From assembly GCA_023614405.1 (NCBI GenBank), contig CM042685.1:230371661-230435660 (forward strand): a stretch of DNA of 64,000 nucleotides. The letters run 5' to 3'. Below, in pieces: positions 33,507 to 44,373 of this stretch (within the stretch, counting starts at the first letter, position 1; every line of letters starts with the position of its first letter). The notes under the pieces are model-generated. The model was not told the DNA's origin and made no database searches. It was given only the letters and a program-made list of their open reading frames with translations. Both the position numbers and the translations under genes were made by a program. This DNA is from Avena insularis (lineage: Eukaryota; Streptophyta; Magnoliopsida; Poales; Poaceae).

Positions 33507-34714
33507 AAGCAAACCCCTGACATGGTCGCTATGACTTTTGCAGGACGAGGTGATGGCGGACAGCGTGGCCCAAGATGAGGAGCAGGTCGTGGGAAGCAGC
33601 GAGGAAGTGAAACTACCTCGGTAGCACTCCGCGTTCCCCAAACCTACGAGGAGTACCACGATATGTCGTGCCTCGTACACCTCGACGCCAACGGCAAGGC
33701 CACCCACACCAATCGCCACTGCAAGTTTGTCAACGACCTCAAGGAGGAACCAGAGTCCGGCTACAAGCGAAGTCGGAAGAACAGACCGCGAGGCAAGGGC
33801 AAGGGGAAGAAGAAGGAGGAGGAGTCCAAGGATTCAAGTGACATGGAAGATGACGTGACCCCAAGAACGCCGCCAAGAGCGACGGCAAAGGCAAGAACCC
33901 CTTCGAGAAGAAGGCGACAAATTTCCACACTTTCCTTGGCACCCCCACCGACCGACAACAGAAGACCTCCATGAGGATACTGATGGCCACTCTACCCCCA
34001 GTTTCCGAGTTCCTGCGCTGGTCGGAGATTCCAATTACTTGGGACAGGAAGGATCACCCAGACCTCATCCCTACGTAGAACCAATACGCCATGATCATCA
34101 ACCCCCTGATTGACGGCAATGAGTTCACCAAATGTATGGTGGATAGTGGAAGCAGCATCAACATCATGTATCTTGATACATTGCAGAAGATGAACTTGAC
34201 GGAGGCAAACCTAAGGCGGACCAACACCATCTTCCACGACGTAGTTCCTGGTCGGGAGGCTCGGTCCCTTGGGTGCATCACACTTCAGGTCGCTTTTGGT
34301 GATGTTACTAATTACCGCCAAGAACGCATGAACTTTGAGGTGGTCCCCTTCAAGAGCGTGTACCACGTCATATTCGGCCGCGACATATTCCACACCTTCA
34401 TGGCCAAGCCATTCTTCGTCTACAACAAGCTCAAGATACCCGGACCAAACGGTGTCATCACCATATCCGGAAGCTTTACTAAAGCAAGGGACTGCGAGAT
34501 TGGAGAAGCATCCTACGTAGAAGCTATCATCTACAACGACGAATTCAAGGAGATCCAGTGCAAGATCAATGCCTCGGAGATGCCCGCGTCTAAGAAACAG
34601 ATTTCTGACTCCGCCCCAGCATTTAAGGCCGCCATCGCGACCAAGCCGGTGGAACTTGTGGTAGGCGATGCCTCCAAGACCACCGCCATTGGGACGAACC
34701 TGGACCCTAAATAG
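33507..34714 (+). pseudogene. Element E nucleocapsid-like linker and aspartic protease
   Basis: Gly/Arg- and Lys-rich linker (33520-33980, frameshifted), then a protease open from 34091 to 34714 with CMVDSGSSINIMYLD and VIFGRDIFHTFMAK. The frame ends in a UAG at 34712-34714 in the same context (AAATAGGAAAGCG) as D. Confidence 0.85.
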
Positions 34715-36150
34715 GAAAGCGCGCTCGTCGAGTTCCTCCGTGAGAACAGGGACATCTTTGCCTGGCAACCTGCCGACATGAAAGGTGTACCTAGGGAACT
34801 TGCCGAGCACAGCTTGAATATTGGTCCAAAATGTAAACCAGTGAAACAACCTCTACGACGCTTTGGAGATGAGAAGAGACGCGCCATAGGCAAAGAGATA
34901 GCTAGGTTACTTAAGGCTAGTTTTATCCGAGAAGTCCTTCACACCCAATGGGTGGCCAATCATGTACTTGTCCCCAAAAAGGGAACCAAAGAATTAGGAA
35001 TGTGCGTTGATTACACCGGCTTGAACAAGGCATGTCCCAAAGATCCGTTTGCTTTGCCTCGCATTGACCAAGTCATTAACTCGATGGCTGGCTTGGAACT
35101 TTTGTGTTTTCTTGATGCATACTCAGGATACCACTAGATCAAGATGAGGAAGTTGGACCAATTGGCCACTTCGTTCACTACACCCTACGACATATTTTGC
35201 TATGTCACGATGCCCTTTGGGCTAAAAAACGCAGGTGCTACGTACCAACGGACAATGCAACATTGCCTACACGATCAGATTGGTTGGAACGTTCACGCTT
35301 ATGTGGACGAAATAGCGGTGATGTCTAAAAAATCAAATGATTTAATCTCTGACTTAAAAGAAACCTTTGATAATCTCCAGAAATACAACATGATGCTTAA
35401 CCCTAAGAAGTGCGTCTTCGGGGTTCCGGCCGGCAAATTGTTGGGCTTTATCGTTTCCCAGCGTGGAATCGAGGTCAACCCGGAGAAAATCAAGGCCATC
35501 TTAAACATAAACCGTCTGACATGTCTAAAGGACATACAACGACTAACAGGTTGTGTTGCAGCAGTTAGTCGGTTCGTCAGCCGACTTGGAGAGAAGGCTG
35601 TGCCGCTGAACAAGTTGCTAAAGAAGGCAGACAAATTCACGTGGACGGACGAAGCAGATGCAACATTGAAGCAGCTCAAGGAGATACTTTCCTCAGCGCC
35701 TATCCTTGCAGCACCTAAACCTAGGGAGCCCATGTTAATTTACATGGCGGCTACCAACCGGGTAATCAGCATCGTCGTTGTGGTAGAGCGGAAGGAATCA
35801 GGCTATGAGCACGGAGTTCAGCGACCAGTTTACTATGTAAGTGAGGTCTTGACGGAGTCCAAGCAGTGTTACCCGCACTACCAAAAGATAGCTTATAGAC
35901 TATTCCTTGCTTCTCGGAAGCTGGGGCACTATTTACAGGAGCACCCTATCACAGTTGTGAGAAAGACTCCACTATCTGACATCATCAACAATAGCGATGC
36001 TACAGGAAGAGTCGCGAAGTGGGGCATTGAACTTTCCGCCTTCGAGATCACCTATAATAGACGCGACGCTATCAAGTCACAAGCCTTGGCAGATTTTATC
36101 GCAGATTGGACGAAGATGCCAGATGCTACCCCAATGCTGGAGCCAGAATA
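34715..36150 (+). pseudogene. Element E reverse transcriptase and first RNase H
   Basis: RT blocks span 34778-35137 and 35144-36151 in one frame, separated by a TAG at 35135-35137 in the conserved YSGYHQ motif. The catalytic box reads YVDE (35300-35311) instead of YVDD, a loss of one metal-binding Asp. The RNase H part (about 35700-36060) keeps YYVSEVLTESKQCYP and KWGIELSAFEI, but the segment around MLIYMAATNRVIS lacks the usual first Asp, as is common for the degenerate gypsy RNase H of Tat elements. Confidence 0.9.
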
Positions 36151-36726
36151 GTGGGTGATGCACTTTGATGGATCAAAGCTACTCAACGGCTCGAGGGCTG
36201 TTGTACTGCTACAGTCACCAACTTGGGACAAGCTACACTATGTTCTGTAGATCCACTTTGAGGCTACGAACAACATGGTGGAGTATGAAGCACTCATTGA
36301 CGGACTACGCATAGCCAAGGATATGGCATCAAGCGCATAGTTTGCTGTGAAGATTCCGACTTGGTTGCCTAGAAGGTGGCTGGCACCTGGAACACGCGGA
36401 ACCCTATGATGGCGGCATATCGAGACGAAGTGGACGAGATAGCCAAGAGCTTCTTGGGCTACGAGGTCAAGTATGTACCTAGGGAACAAAACGAGGCGGT
36501 TGATCTACTGTCTAAGCTTGGATCAGGGCGCAAACGCATTCCACCTGGTGTTTTCCTAGAGCATCTACGGACACCATCCGTGAAGGGAGCGGACATCGAC
36601 AACCTGGACAGAGTTGACTCTTTCGTTCAGATGGTGGAAAAGGTCCCTCCGGCTTGGACAAAACCGTTCATGGAGTATCTCAAACACAGAACTTTGTCCG
36701 ACGACAAGGTCGAAAACGGAAAATAG
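36151..36726 (+). pseudogene. Element E second (archaeal-type) RNase H
   Basis: After the first RNase H the frame continues with MHFDGSKLLNGSRAVV and NNMVEYEALIDGLRIAKDM, the DGS and EYEAL motifs of the additional RNase H known from the Tat lineage. The tail (36376-36726) has KYVPREQNEAVDLLSKL, matching the VPR..N..AD.LS motif with Val-Asp replacing the usual Ala-Asp. Stops at 36148, 36248 and 36338 plus an indel near 36350 break it. Confidence 0.85.
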
Positions 36727-37921
36727 TACATCAAGCAAAGGGCTATACCATAATCAATGGATAGCTCTACAAAAGAAGCACTACTGGTGTATACCTTAAG
36801 TGTGTTTCCCAGAAAGAAGGTATTGAAATCCTACGCGAAATCCATCTCGGAGATTGCGGGCATCATGCCGCTCCCCGATCGTTGGTCGCTAAAGCTTTCC
36901 GACAAGGATTCTACTGTCTGACCGCGAAGGCGGACGCCGACAAGCTGGTTGAGACATGCATGGGATGCCAGTACTATGCCCGACAACCACATGTTCCTGC
37001 TGAAGAATTGCGAACAATACCAATAACTTGGTCGTTTGCAGTCTAGGGGCTGGACATGGTTGGTCTGTTGCAGACGGCACCATGTGGGTTTACGCATCTG
37101 CTAGTAGCAGTTTACAAATTCACCAAATGGATAGAAGCTAAACCCATTAGAAAGCTCGATGGGGCATCTGCCCTTAGGTTTGTCTGGGATTTAGTGTTGA
37201 GATTTGGTCTCCCACATAGCATAATCACCGACAACAGCAGCAACTTGTCACTCGGAGAAGTGGAGGCTTATTGTTGGGACAAGGGCATCCGACTTGACCT
37301 TGCATCTGTGGCACATCCATAGTCCAATGGTCAGGTTGAGTGAGCCAATGGATTAATTCTGCAGGGAATCAAGCCACGTCTTGAGGCACCGCTACATAGA
37401 GCAACTGGAGCCTGGGCGGAAGAATTGCCATCTGTGCTATGGAGTTTACGAACTATACCCAATAGATCCACCGGCTACACCCATTACTTCATGGTATATG
37501 GAGCAGAAGCCATCCTGCCTTCGACATCCTTCATGATGCACCAAGAGTTGCCGCTTACGACGAAGATGACGCTGAAGAATCCAGACACCTAGATGTGGAC
37601 ATTCTCGAGGAGGAGCGTGTATTGGCATGCCAAAGATCCGCCATCTACCAGCAGAAGCTACGTAGCAACCATAGTCGCTGTGTTCGGCATCGCTCGTTTA
37701 AAGAGGGGGATCTGGTGCTCTTACTTAAGCAGAAGAAGTCACACAAATTATCCCCGCCATGGGAAGGACCGTTTATCATAAGCAAAGCGCTGCTCAATGG
37801 GTCTTACTACCTCGTTGACAATCGTGAACTGAAGGATAGACCCAACAAGGATCATAAGCGTAAGCGACGTGACCCGGATGATGACTACTCGGAGCTTGAT
37901 CGGCCATGGAACATAGCATAG
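36727..37921 (+). pseudogene. Element E integrase
   Basis: The zinc-binding region is frameshifted (about 36790-37000; 'ETCMGCQYYARQ' is readable in one frame). The core is at 37056-37322 (YKFTKWIEAKPI, IITDNSSNL instead of the usual T-D-N-G). The NGQVE glutamate motif near 37330 is flanked by stops. The C-terminal region (37595-37921) has FKEGDLVLLL and LSPPWEGPFIISKAL. At least two frame changes and several stops make it inactive. Confidence 0.85.
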
Positions 37922-38454
37922 CTACGTCCTTTCTACACCTAGAGTTTTTTATCTATTGTGTACCTCTTATATGATCAATGAAATAAAGCTCTCTGGTTCA
38001 CTCATATTTCTGAGTCTTTTACCTCCTTTAGTGTTCATTTTTAGATCATATAAAATCTTTATGCGCAAGTTTTGCAATTGCACTTGTGAAAATTCTGCCT
38101 ACGGGCGTTAGCTTAAGTTTTTTGTTCTACACGTTCTTTATCATTTTTATGTGGATTCTGGAGTAGTGACTTTCGGCACTTATTGCCGGTTATTTTGTGT
38201 TTAGGTTATTGACGATGCCATTGGGCATCATCGCCTGAGCACATGGTTCCGACAACGAGACTTCCGACTCACGAAAAGTCAAGCATAAAAACCAAAGTAA
38301 TGGATAAGTCAGCACTTGCTTAAAAATATATACATGTTGGAACCAGTTCTTGAGTAGCAGGAAATAACAACCATTGTTTTCCGCCTTAAGTTAACAAGTA
38401 GTTTTTTCCGCATACATATTCCAGAGGAAACAAATATTACATATTGTTTGTTTT
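37922..38454 (+). other. Element E non-coding block between integrase and antisense gene
   Basis: Homologous to 20950-21480 in D, with AATAAA at about 37980. No gene seen. Confidence 0.75.
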
Positions 38455-41400
38455 TCATTCCTCTAGCGCAGACGACTTGGATGAAGCATCATCATTAGCA
38501 GGAGAGTCATCCTCCTCGAAGTCGGCGGTGTTGAGGGGCTCGGAGGAGTTTTGGCTGCTGCCGTCAATGGTTTTCATGGGCACGAAGACGTTAGGGTCGA
38601 CCAACTCGGTGACTTTGGTGTCAAAACCCGCGAACGACGCCAAGATAGCCTCGTGATCTATCTTCTGGCCTTCGTCGTCCATGTCGGGGATACCGGAGGT
38701 TACCGTGTCGATGTCGGCATTTTCGTAGTGCGCCTTGACCATTGACAGCGCCATCCTCGCGCCGTCCCGGGTACATGAAGCTTTCTAGCTTACAATACGT
38801 TCGAGGGCTCGGCGCAAGATCTCCGAGAACTTCGCCACATAATCCACCATTTTTATGTTAATCTGGAGGGGCTTGGCTATCTCCTTGGTCTGCTTGATGG
38901 CGGTATTAATAAAGTTGCCGGCAACCAAGGACCATGCATTCCTTTGGTGGAGGAGGCGACTGGGTCAACCCAATAGGAGCTGCAAATTTCCGACAAAGAA
39001 ACGCATGAGTTCAATAACATAAAAAGTTCAGAGTATCTAGCTTACATAAGTACAAGGCGGAGAATCACTTACTGAAGATGCTAATCTCGGCCTGCTAGAG
39101 AGTTTCCGTCAGAGAATCCTGTTCTTGTCGGAGGATCTTGTATGCGTCAAGATTGCGCTGATTCTACTCATCGGCAGCTTTCTTCTGCTCTTTCAGCATC
39201 GCGATATCCTCCTTCAAGAGGTTCATATCTTTGTTGGCGGACTCTTGCAGGACTTTCATGGAGTCCTCATGCATCTTCAGCATATCCTTCCTCTCCTGCT
39301 TAAGAATCTTGTTTTCACTATCCAGCTGCAGAATATGCTTGGATTGTTTAACAATATCCTTAGCCTTGGAAATGGCTTCTGCAAGCCGGAGAAAGAATAG
39401 TGCACAGTGAGTACTCGGAGAATGTTGGCACAAGACCAAGTCAGAATATGAAAAAGAAAGGAAAATCAGACGCTTGTTCTTGGTGATTTGTTCCTTCAAA
39501 AAGGCAGTTTTACCCTTTTTGGCTTCCAAGTCCGCACGCATCTTCTGGTACTTCTCGTTGGCCACGCCTCTCCGAGTATTCTCATTCTGTGGAAAGAAAA
39601 ATTAGCGCTGCTTAGTCTACTTGGAGCATCTAGCCGGATAACTATCCACCTAGAGGCTTGGGGAATACAGTGAGAGTTTTTAACTTAGCAATGTGCTTGG
39701 TCTTTCTTTAAGCATCTAGTCAGAACTAATTCAGTTTTCAACTAGAAGCTTGGGGGTTACAGCATAAAGTTTTTAACTCAGTTATATGCTTAGTCTTTCT
39801 TTAAGCATCTAGTCAGAACTAATTCAGTTACAACTAGAAGCTTTGGGGCCACAGTATCGAAATTTACAAACACTGCGTATGCTACTCTGAAAGCATTTAG
39901 TCAGCATAATTCATTCAAACTATATGCTTGGGGGCTACAGTGAGAAGTTTTCTAACTTAGTCACTCTTAGAGCATTTAGATGCAAATACCTATGGTTTTC
40001 CGTCTAAATCCTCAGGGGCTACAATGGGATACTCATATAAACTGCAAAAGGCAAATAAAACTTACAAGTGCAATGATCTTGAGGTTGGTAGCGCTCTCAG
40101 CAAGCAACTTGCCAAAGGAAAGGTTGTTTCCTTGCAAGATTTCTGCTTGCCAGAGAAGCTCCTCAAGATCGCATGTTGGAGATGTCGGCGCTGCACCAAG
40201 AACCAATGTGGAGCTACTCGGTGTAAGTGTCGGGTAGACTATCTTCGGGAATTCTACGGTTTTCCTGGGAGCAGAGGCGCCGCCTTCGGCAGACGTACCA
40301 CTCTCCACCACCGCCTTACCGCTACCAATGGCATCCTTAGCCGGAGATTCAACCATTTGGGTTGCGGCACTTTCTTGTGTTGCCTGTTCGCCGACAATGG
40401 CAAGCTCCGCGGAGGCACCTAAGTCCACTTCCATGGCGGAAGGGCCAGATGCATCTTTGACCTGTGAGCTTGTCGGAGCAGGCGTAGGCTAGACACTGGG
40501 AGTGACAGGGGCGATGGCAGGATATGCGTGGGGAGACACGTCATGATGCAACATATCCTTGATATTTCTAGAATCCCCCAAAGTTTTGGAGGTCTTCTTC
40601 AAACTGGTAGTGGCCTTCTTTCTGAAACGTGCAAAAAGTATAAGTACAGGAATAAGACAAACAATGGACAATGTCGGAGAGAAAGAAGCTTGCACAAGAG
40701 GGGGTGCTTTGGCAAAGGGGATCCCGGTAACCTTTCTTTTCTCCGCCTCCAGGGCGGCAATAGTCTTCTTGGAGGCTCCACCCTCCGTATTCTTCTTCTT
40801 GCCTCCGTCAGCAGCATCAGAGGTGGAGCTCTTCCGCTTTCGCGCCAGCGGGACATCATCGTCGGACACGACGGTGACTTCCTTCATCTTTGGGTCATAG
40901 ATTTGGACAGCCATGCTATCCTCCTCTAGACTGCTGAGCTGTTAAGTGAAAACCCAAAGTGTTAGATGAGATGGTAATGGCTAGACGGAAGAACTGGAGT
41001 ATATGTCATACACGAAAAATAAACAGGTACCTTTGGGCACTTTCCCTCCTCGAACATGTCGTAGGTGATGGTGCAGCCACGCTTCCTATCCTTCACCTTA
41101 ACGATGTCCTTGAGGCGGAGCTTGACGGAGTCGCTGGAGAAGTTGTCCTCGGAGATGCGGAGGCTATCCTTCCTCTCCTTTGTATACTCATGCATCAACT
41201 TCGAGCGGTGCTGCAGAGGCTGGATCCGCCTGACGAACCAGCACATGGCCAGGTCCAATCCGGTCAGACACGTCTCTACGAACCACTCTATCCGCCTTAT
41301 AGCATGGGAAGCGTCGATGTTGGAGGGAAGGGAGGCCTGGGATCTCCATGTCGAGGCTTCGGCGGCAGCTCCATCGACGAAGTCCGAATACGTTGCTTCT

Positions 41401-42089
41401 CAGCCAGCCAGAGGGATATCTGGGCCGTAGAAGTACGTCTGTTGCCAGTTCTTACAAGACTCATGGCCAACGATGTCGGGGAACCGCCGGCCTGGCCGGA
41501 TCTTAAAACTAATCGTGCCGCAGTTCCTGAGCTCGTCCTTGCCGGCTCCGGCTTCCCGCTTGACGGTGAAAAAATAAATGAAGAGATCTAGCCTAGGCCT
41601 AATCCCTAAGTAACCCTCATAGATTGCCGCGTAGTTGCTGAGCGCGAGGATGCTATTGGGGGAGAGGTTCTGAGGTTGTACTCGGTAATGGTTGAGGACA
41701 GCTAGGAAGAAATTGGAGATGGGCAGGGAAATGCCGCACACCAGTTGGGCTTTGAGGTACACCTTCTCTCCGTCTTGGGGAGAAGGGGTGACATCGTCGG
41801 CCGGCGCCGCCCGCTAGACGAGCCCCTCCGTCAATGGGAGGTAGCCCTCGATGAGCAAATCCTTGATGTCGCGGTCTGTGATGTCCGAGCCGCGCTAGTC
41901 CCCCTTATGGGAGTCATTTTCCTCCTCTAGCAGCTCCAGCGCTGCTGGATTATGGTCGCCACCGGTGGATTCGACCACCGCGGACTTGGGGATCACCAGG
42001 CCCTCTCGGGGCACAAGGACGGTGCTCGCCGGCTTTGCCGCGACATCGCCTGACGCCTTCATGGAGGGGGAAGAGCTGCTGCTAGCCAT
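38455..42089 (-). pseudogene. Antisense six-exon gene of element E
   Basis: Exons by signals and alignment with D: 42089-41031, 40938-40694, 40621-40066, 39586-39472, 39378-39073 and 38979-38455. Introns are 92, 72, 479, 93 and 93 bp. Donors are AAAG|GTACCT, GT|GCAAGC (a GC donor where D has GT), CTT|GTAAGT, C|GTCTGA and TTCA|GTAAGT. Acceptors include TTAACAG, TTTCAG, CCACAG, TTGCAG and TTTGCAG. Exon 1 holds YLGIRPRLDLFIYFFTVKRE and the 'gypsy type transposon'-like domain; exon 2 holds KRKSS; exons 4-5 hold a coiled coil (KEQITKNK, LDSENKILKQERKDML). Stops are at about 41897 and 41813 (exon 1), 40491 (exon 3) and 38788 (exon 6). The function is unknown. Confidence 0.75.
39625..40030. repeat. 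Five ~88-bp tandem repeats inside intron 3 of the antisense gene (E)
   Basis: Units start near 39625, 39712, 39805, 39893 and 39972 (gcat(c/t)tag). Each carries a plus-strand version of cttgggggctac, some decayed. Copy number and order match D. Confidence 0.85.
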
Positions 42090-42235
42090 TGGGGAGATTG
42101 AGGTGGTGATTGTGAAGGTTGAAGGGCTAGGGTTTTTTGCAGAACGCGCGGAGAGCTCGAGGAGGCGCTCGCTGGAGGAAGAAGACGACACAAGAGGAGA
42201 ATGAGGTGAAAAGTAAAAATTCCACCGATGTTACA

Positions 42236-42243
42236 ATTTATAA
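42236..42243 (-). promoter_or_regulatory. TATA-like box of the antisense gene (E)
   Basis: Minus strand 'ttataaat', about 150 bp upstream of the ATG at 42089, aligned with 'gataaata' in D. Confidence 0.45.
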
Positions 42244-42681
42244 CCTCTAGCGCCAAGATTCGTGCAAAACGATTGAATGGCTGACGCGTGGGCGACGTGT
42301 GCGGGAGCGTGCATGGAAATTTCACCACGTTACCAACCGTCGCCACCAACGATTTGTATGGCTTGCGCGGGAAAAACGTACAAGATTGTGTTCTCTGCAT
42401 GTGTGAGTTACGAGGCGTTGCTGACCTACGTCTACGTCACCCTAGCTGTCATTGTCAGATGAACCATCACATCGGAAGATTCCGGCATGGACGGATCCAG
42501 TCCGGCTATGGAAGAGTACGATAGAAGATTCAACAATTCTTCGACTTACAAATTGAAGACGGGAGAAAAACCTTGCAGGGTTCTTTGGTAGGAATACAAG
42601 ATATTGCTTGACGATTTGCCGACATCCATCTAGACGGAGCATTCATCCTGAAGAGGCAAGACGGCATAAGATCTCGGAGTT

Positions 42682-42694
42682 CTCCGGGGGCTAC
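42682..42694 (+). other. Polypurine tract of element E
   Basis: 'ctccgggggctac' immediately upstream of the 3' LTR start. Confidence 0.8.
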
Positions 42695-43243
42695 TATTGG
42701 GGATATGTTGTATGGGTATCCTCATAGCATGTCTCCTATCCGGATAACCCGGGTGGCCCACAGTCGGTAGCATGCCCCATGGCCTGCTGGGCGGACCAGT
42801 TATATTGATCCAGAAGGGAGGCCCATGCCGGATAAAGGAAGGATACGGAGGATTCACTGACGTACCCGGAGCCTTGGAGTGCAAGACACGCTAAGATTAG
42901 TTGTAAGCAGCGTAGGACTCTGTAACCTGTCCGGCTAGGACTTCTCCCTGTAACCCTAGTACCTAGCGACTATATAAGTCGGGCCTATGGGAGCCTTTAG
43001 GGCACAATCTCAGACAACCTAGTGTCGACTACGACGCACCTCGCACAGCGAACCAATCCCTGTAACTCGGTGTATTGCCATTATAGTGATTTATAGCAGG
43101 AGTAGGATTCCGCCATCGTCGTGGGATTTGAACCTGGGTATGCTGTGTTACCTCGTACCCATCAACCGTCCTCCTTCCCCCACGTCTCTAAACACGCACT
43201 ATGAGGACCCCTCCATGGCGTACTCATCGGCAATACCACGACA
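42695..43243 (+). repeat. Element E 3' LTR
   Basis: 549 bp, starting 'tattggggatatg' (TG decayed to TA) and ending 'accacgaca'. TATA box at 42971-42977. Followed by the target copy cttta. Confidence 0.94.
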
Positions 43244-43248
43244 CTTTA

Positions 43249-43941
43249 GCTCACCAAGTTCGAGAGGAAGGATCTTTGGGGCTTTAGAGTCTCGCAGCAT
43301 GGACGCTAGACGGAGCCACCCACGGAGGAGATTACCTTCAAGTTGATGCATGATGACAAGGAGAAGGGACTAGACGTAGTCATGCAGGAGCTAGTTGGAC
43401 GCCTCTGCGAACGACACTCCACCGAGCTCAGGGGCCTCTACTTCCACCCGTTCGGCAGACATGATGAGCAGGGTGAGGCTGTAGTGTATGATGACGCTAC
43501 TAGAGAGATGATTGAGCCTGTACGTCTATATCTCCAGGACCTAGAGAGCCTCGTTAGACACCTCAACACAGATAGGACCAACGTCATGCTTAGCAATGAC
43601 GAGCTTCAGGTTCAGTTGAGGGAGAAGGACAGGATCTTCACGGAGCAGGACGAGATCGTCAAGGAGATGGAGGCCAGATTCGAGAACCAAGACAAGAGTT
43701 TCAAGAATCAAGAGAAGAGAGTGCAGGATAGAAATAAGAAGATCAAGGACATGAGGACTGAGATAGAGCTCAAGGATCTTGAGCTAGAGACTCAGCAAGG
43801 AGTGATAGAGAGGCTGCGCTCATAGAAGAGATCCCTTCGTGCGAAGATTGAGGCCTTGACCACCAATGTGGAGGAGTACAAGACAGCCATGGAGACAGTT
43901 GGACTTACTCTAGTGGACGAGGAGGTCAACATGGAGGAGTA
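43249..43941 (+). pseudogene. Element C accessory ORF B, 3' part (coiled coil)
   Basis: Resumes ORF B after element E with LTKFERKDLWGF-like sequence and runs through MHDDKEKGLDVVMQELVGRL, RLYLQDLESLVRHL and NTDRTNVMLSNDELQVQLRE. A long Lys/Glu/Gln-rich coiled coil ends near 'EEVNMEE' at 43941. Stops at 43307-43309 and 43823-43825 break it. It is about 75% alike by eye to F 62877-63560. No catalytic motif is seen, so a structural or binding role is likeliest. Confidence 0.75.
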
Positions 43942-44177
43942 GTGTTGACTACTAAACTATCTATTTATCTATCGTCCTTATATTTCTCGAGTCGGAATGA
44001 TCATCCAACATGTGGATGGCTTGCTAGTGTGTTTACTTTTCCAAAACTTGTCGTTTACGTTGTTCAAACTCTAAGTTTATCTTATGTTTGATTATTTGTG
44101 ATTGTTGCTATGTGATGTATTGTGCATGTTAGCATCTATGGGCTATATCTCATTACTTATCCTTATTGAAACCACAG

Positions 44178-44327
44178 ATGCCTCCCCGTCATGCCAATCC
44201 CAACCAAAACAACAATAACAACAATGGCAACAATGGCAACAAGATTCAGAAGCTGATGACAGCTCAAACTCAACTGATGCAGATGATGACCTAGTTCATG
44301 ACAAATCAAAATCAGAACCAGAACAAT

Positions 44328-44373
<46 letters not shown>

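Larger units (their letters stand above)
30026..43243 (+). mobile_element. Element E: full-length Tat-like gypsy element with antisense spliced gene
   Basis: 13.2 kb with LTRs of 535 and 549 bp and a near-perfect TSD (cttca at 30021-30025, cttta at 43244-43248). It contains gag, protease, RT, two RNase H domains, integrase, a non-coding block, an antisense six-exon gene, PPT and 3' LTR. The second RNase H and the PBS type mark the Tat branch. It is much more damaged than D, with many TAG/TGA stops. Confidence 0.93.

Noticed and set aside
37446..37628. Possible His-rich minus-strand peptide in element E
   Set aside because: It is the antisense of decayed integrase sequence.
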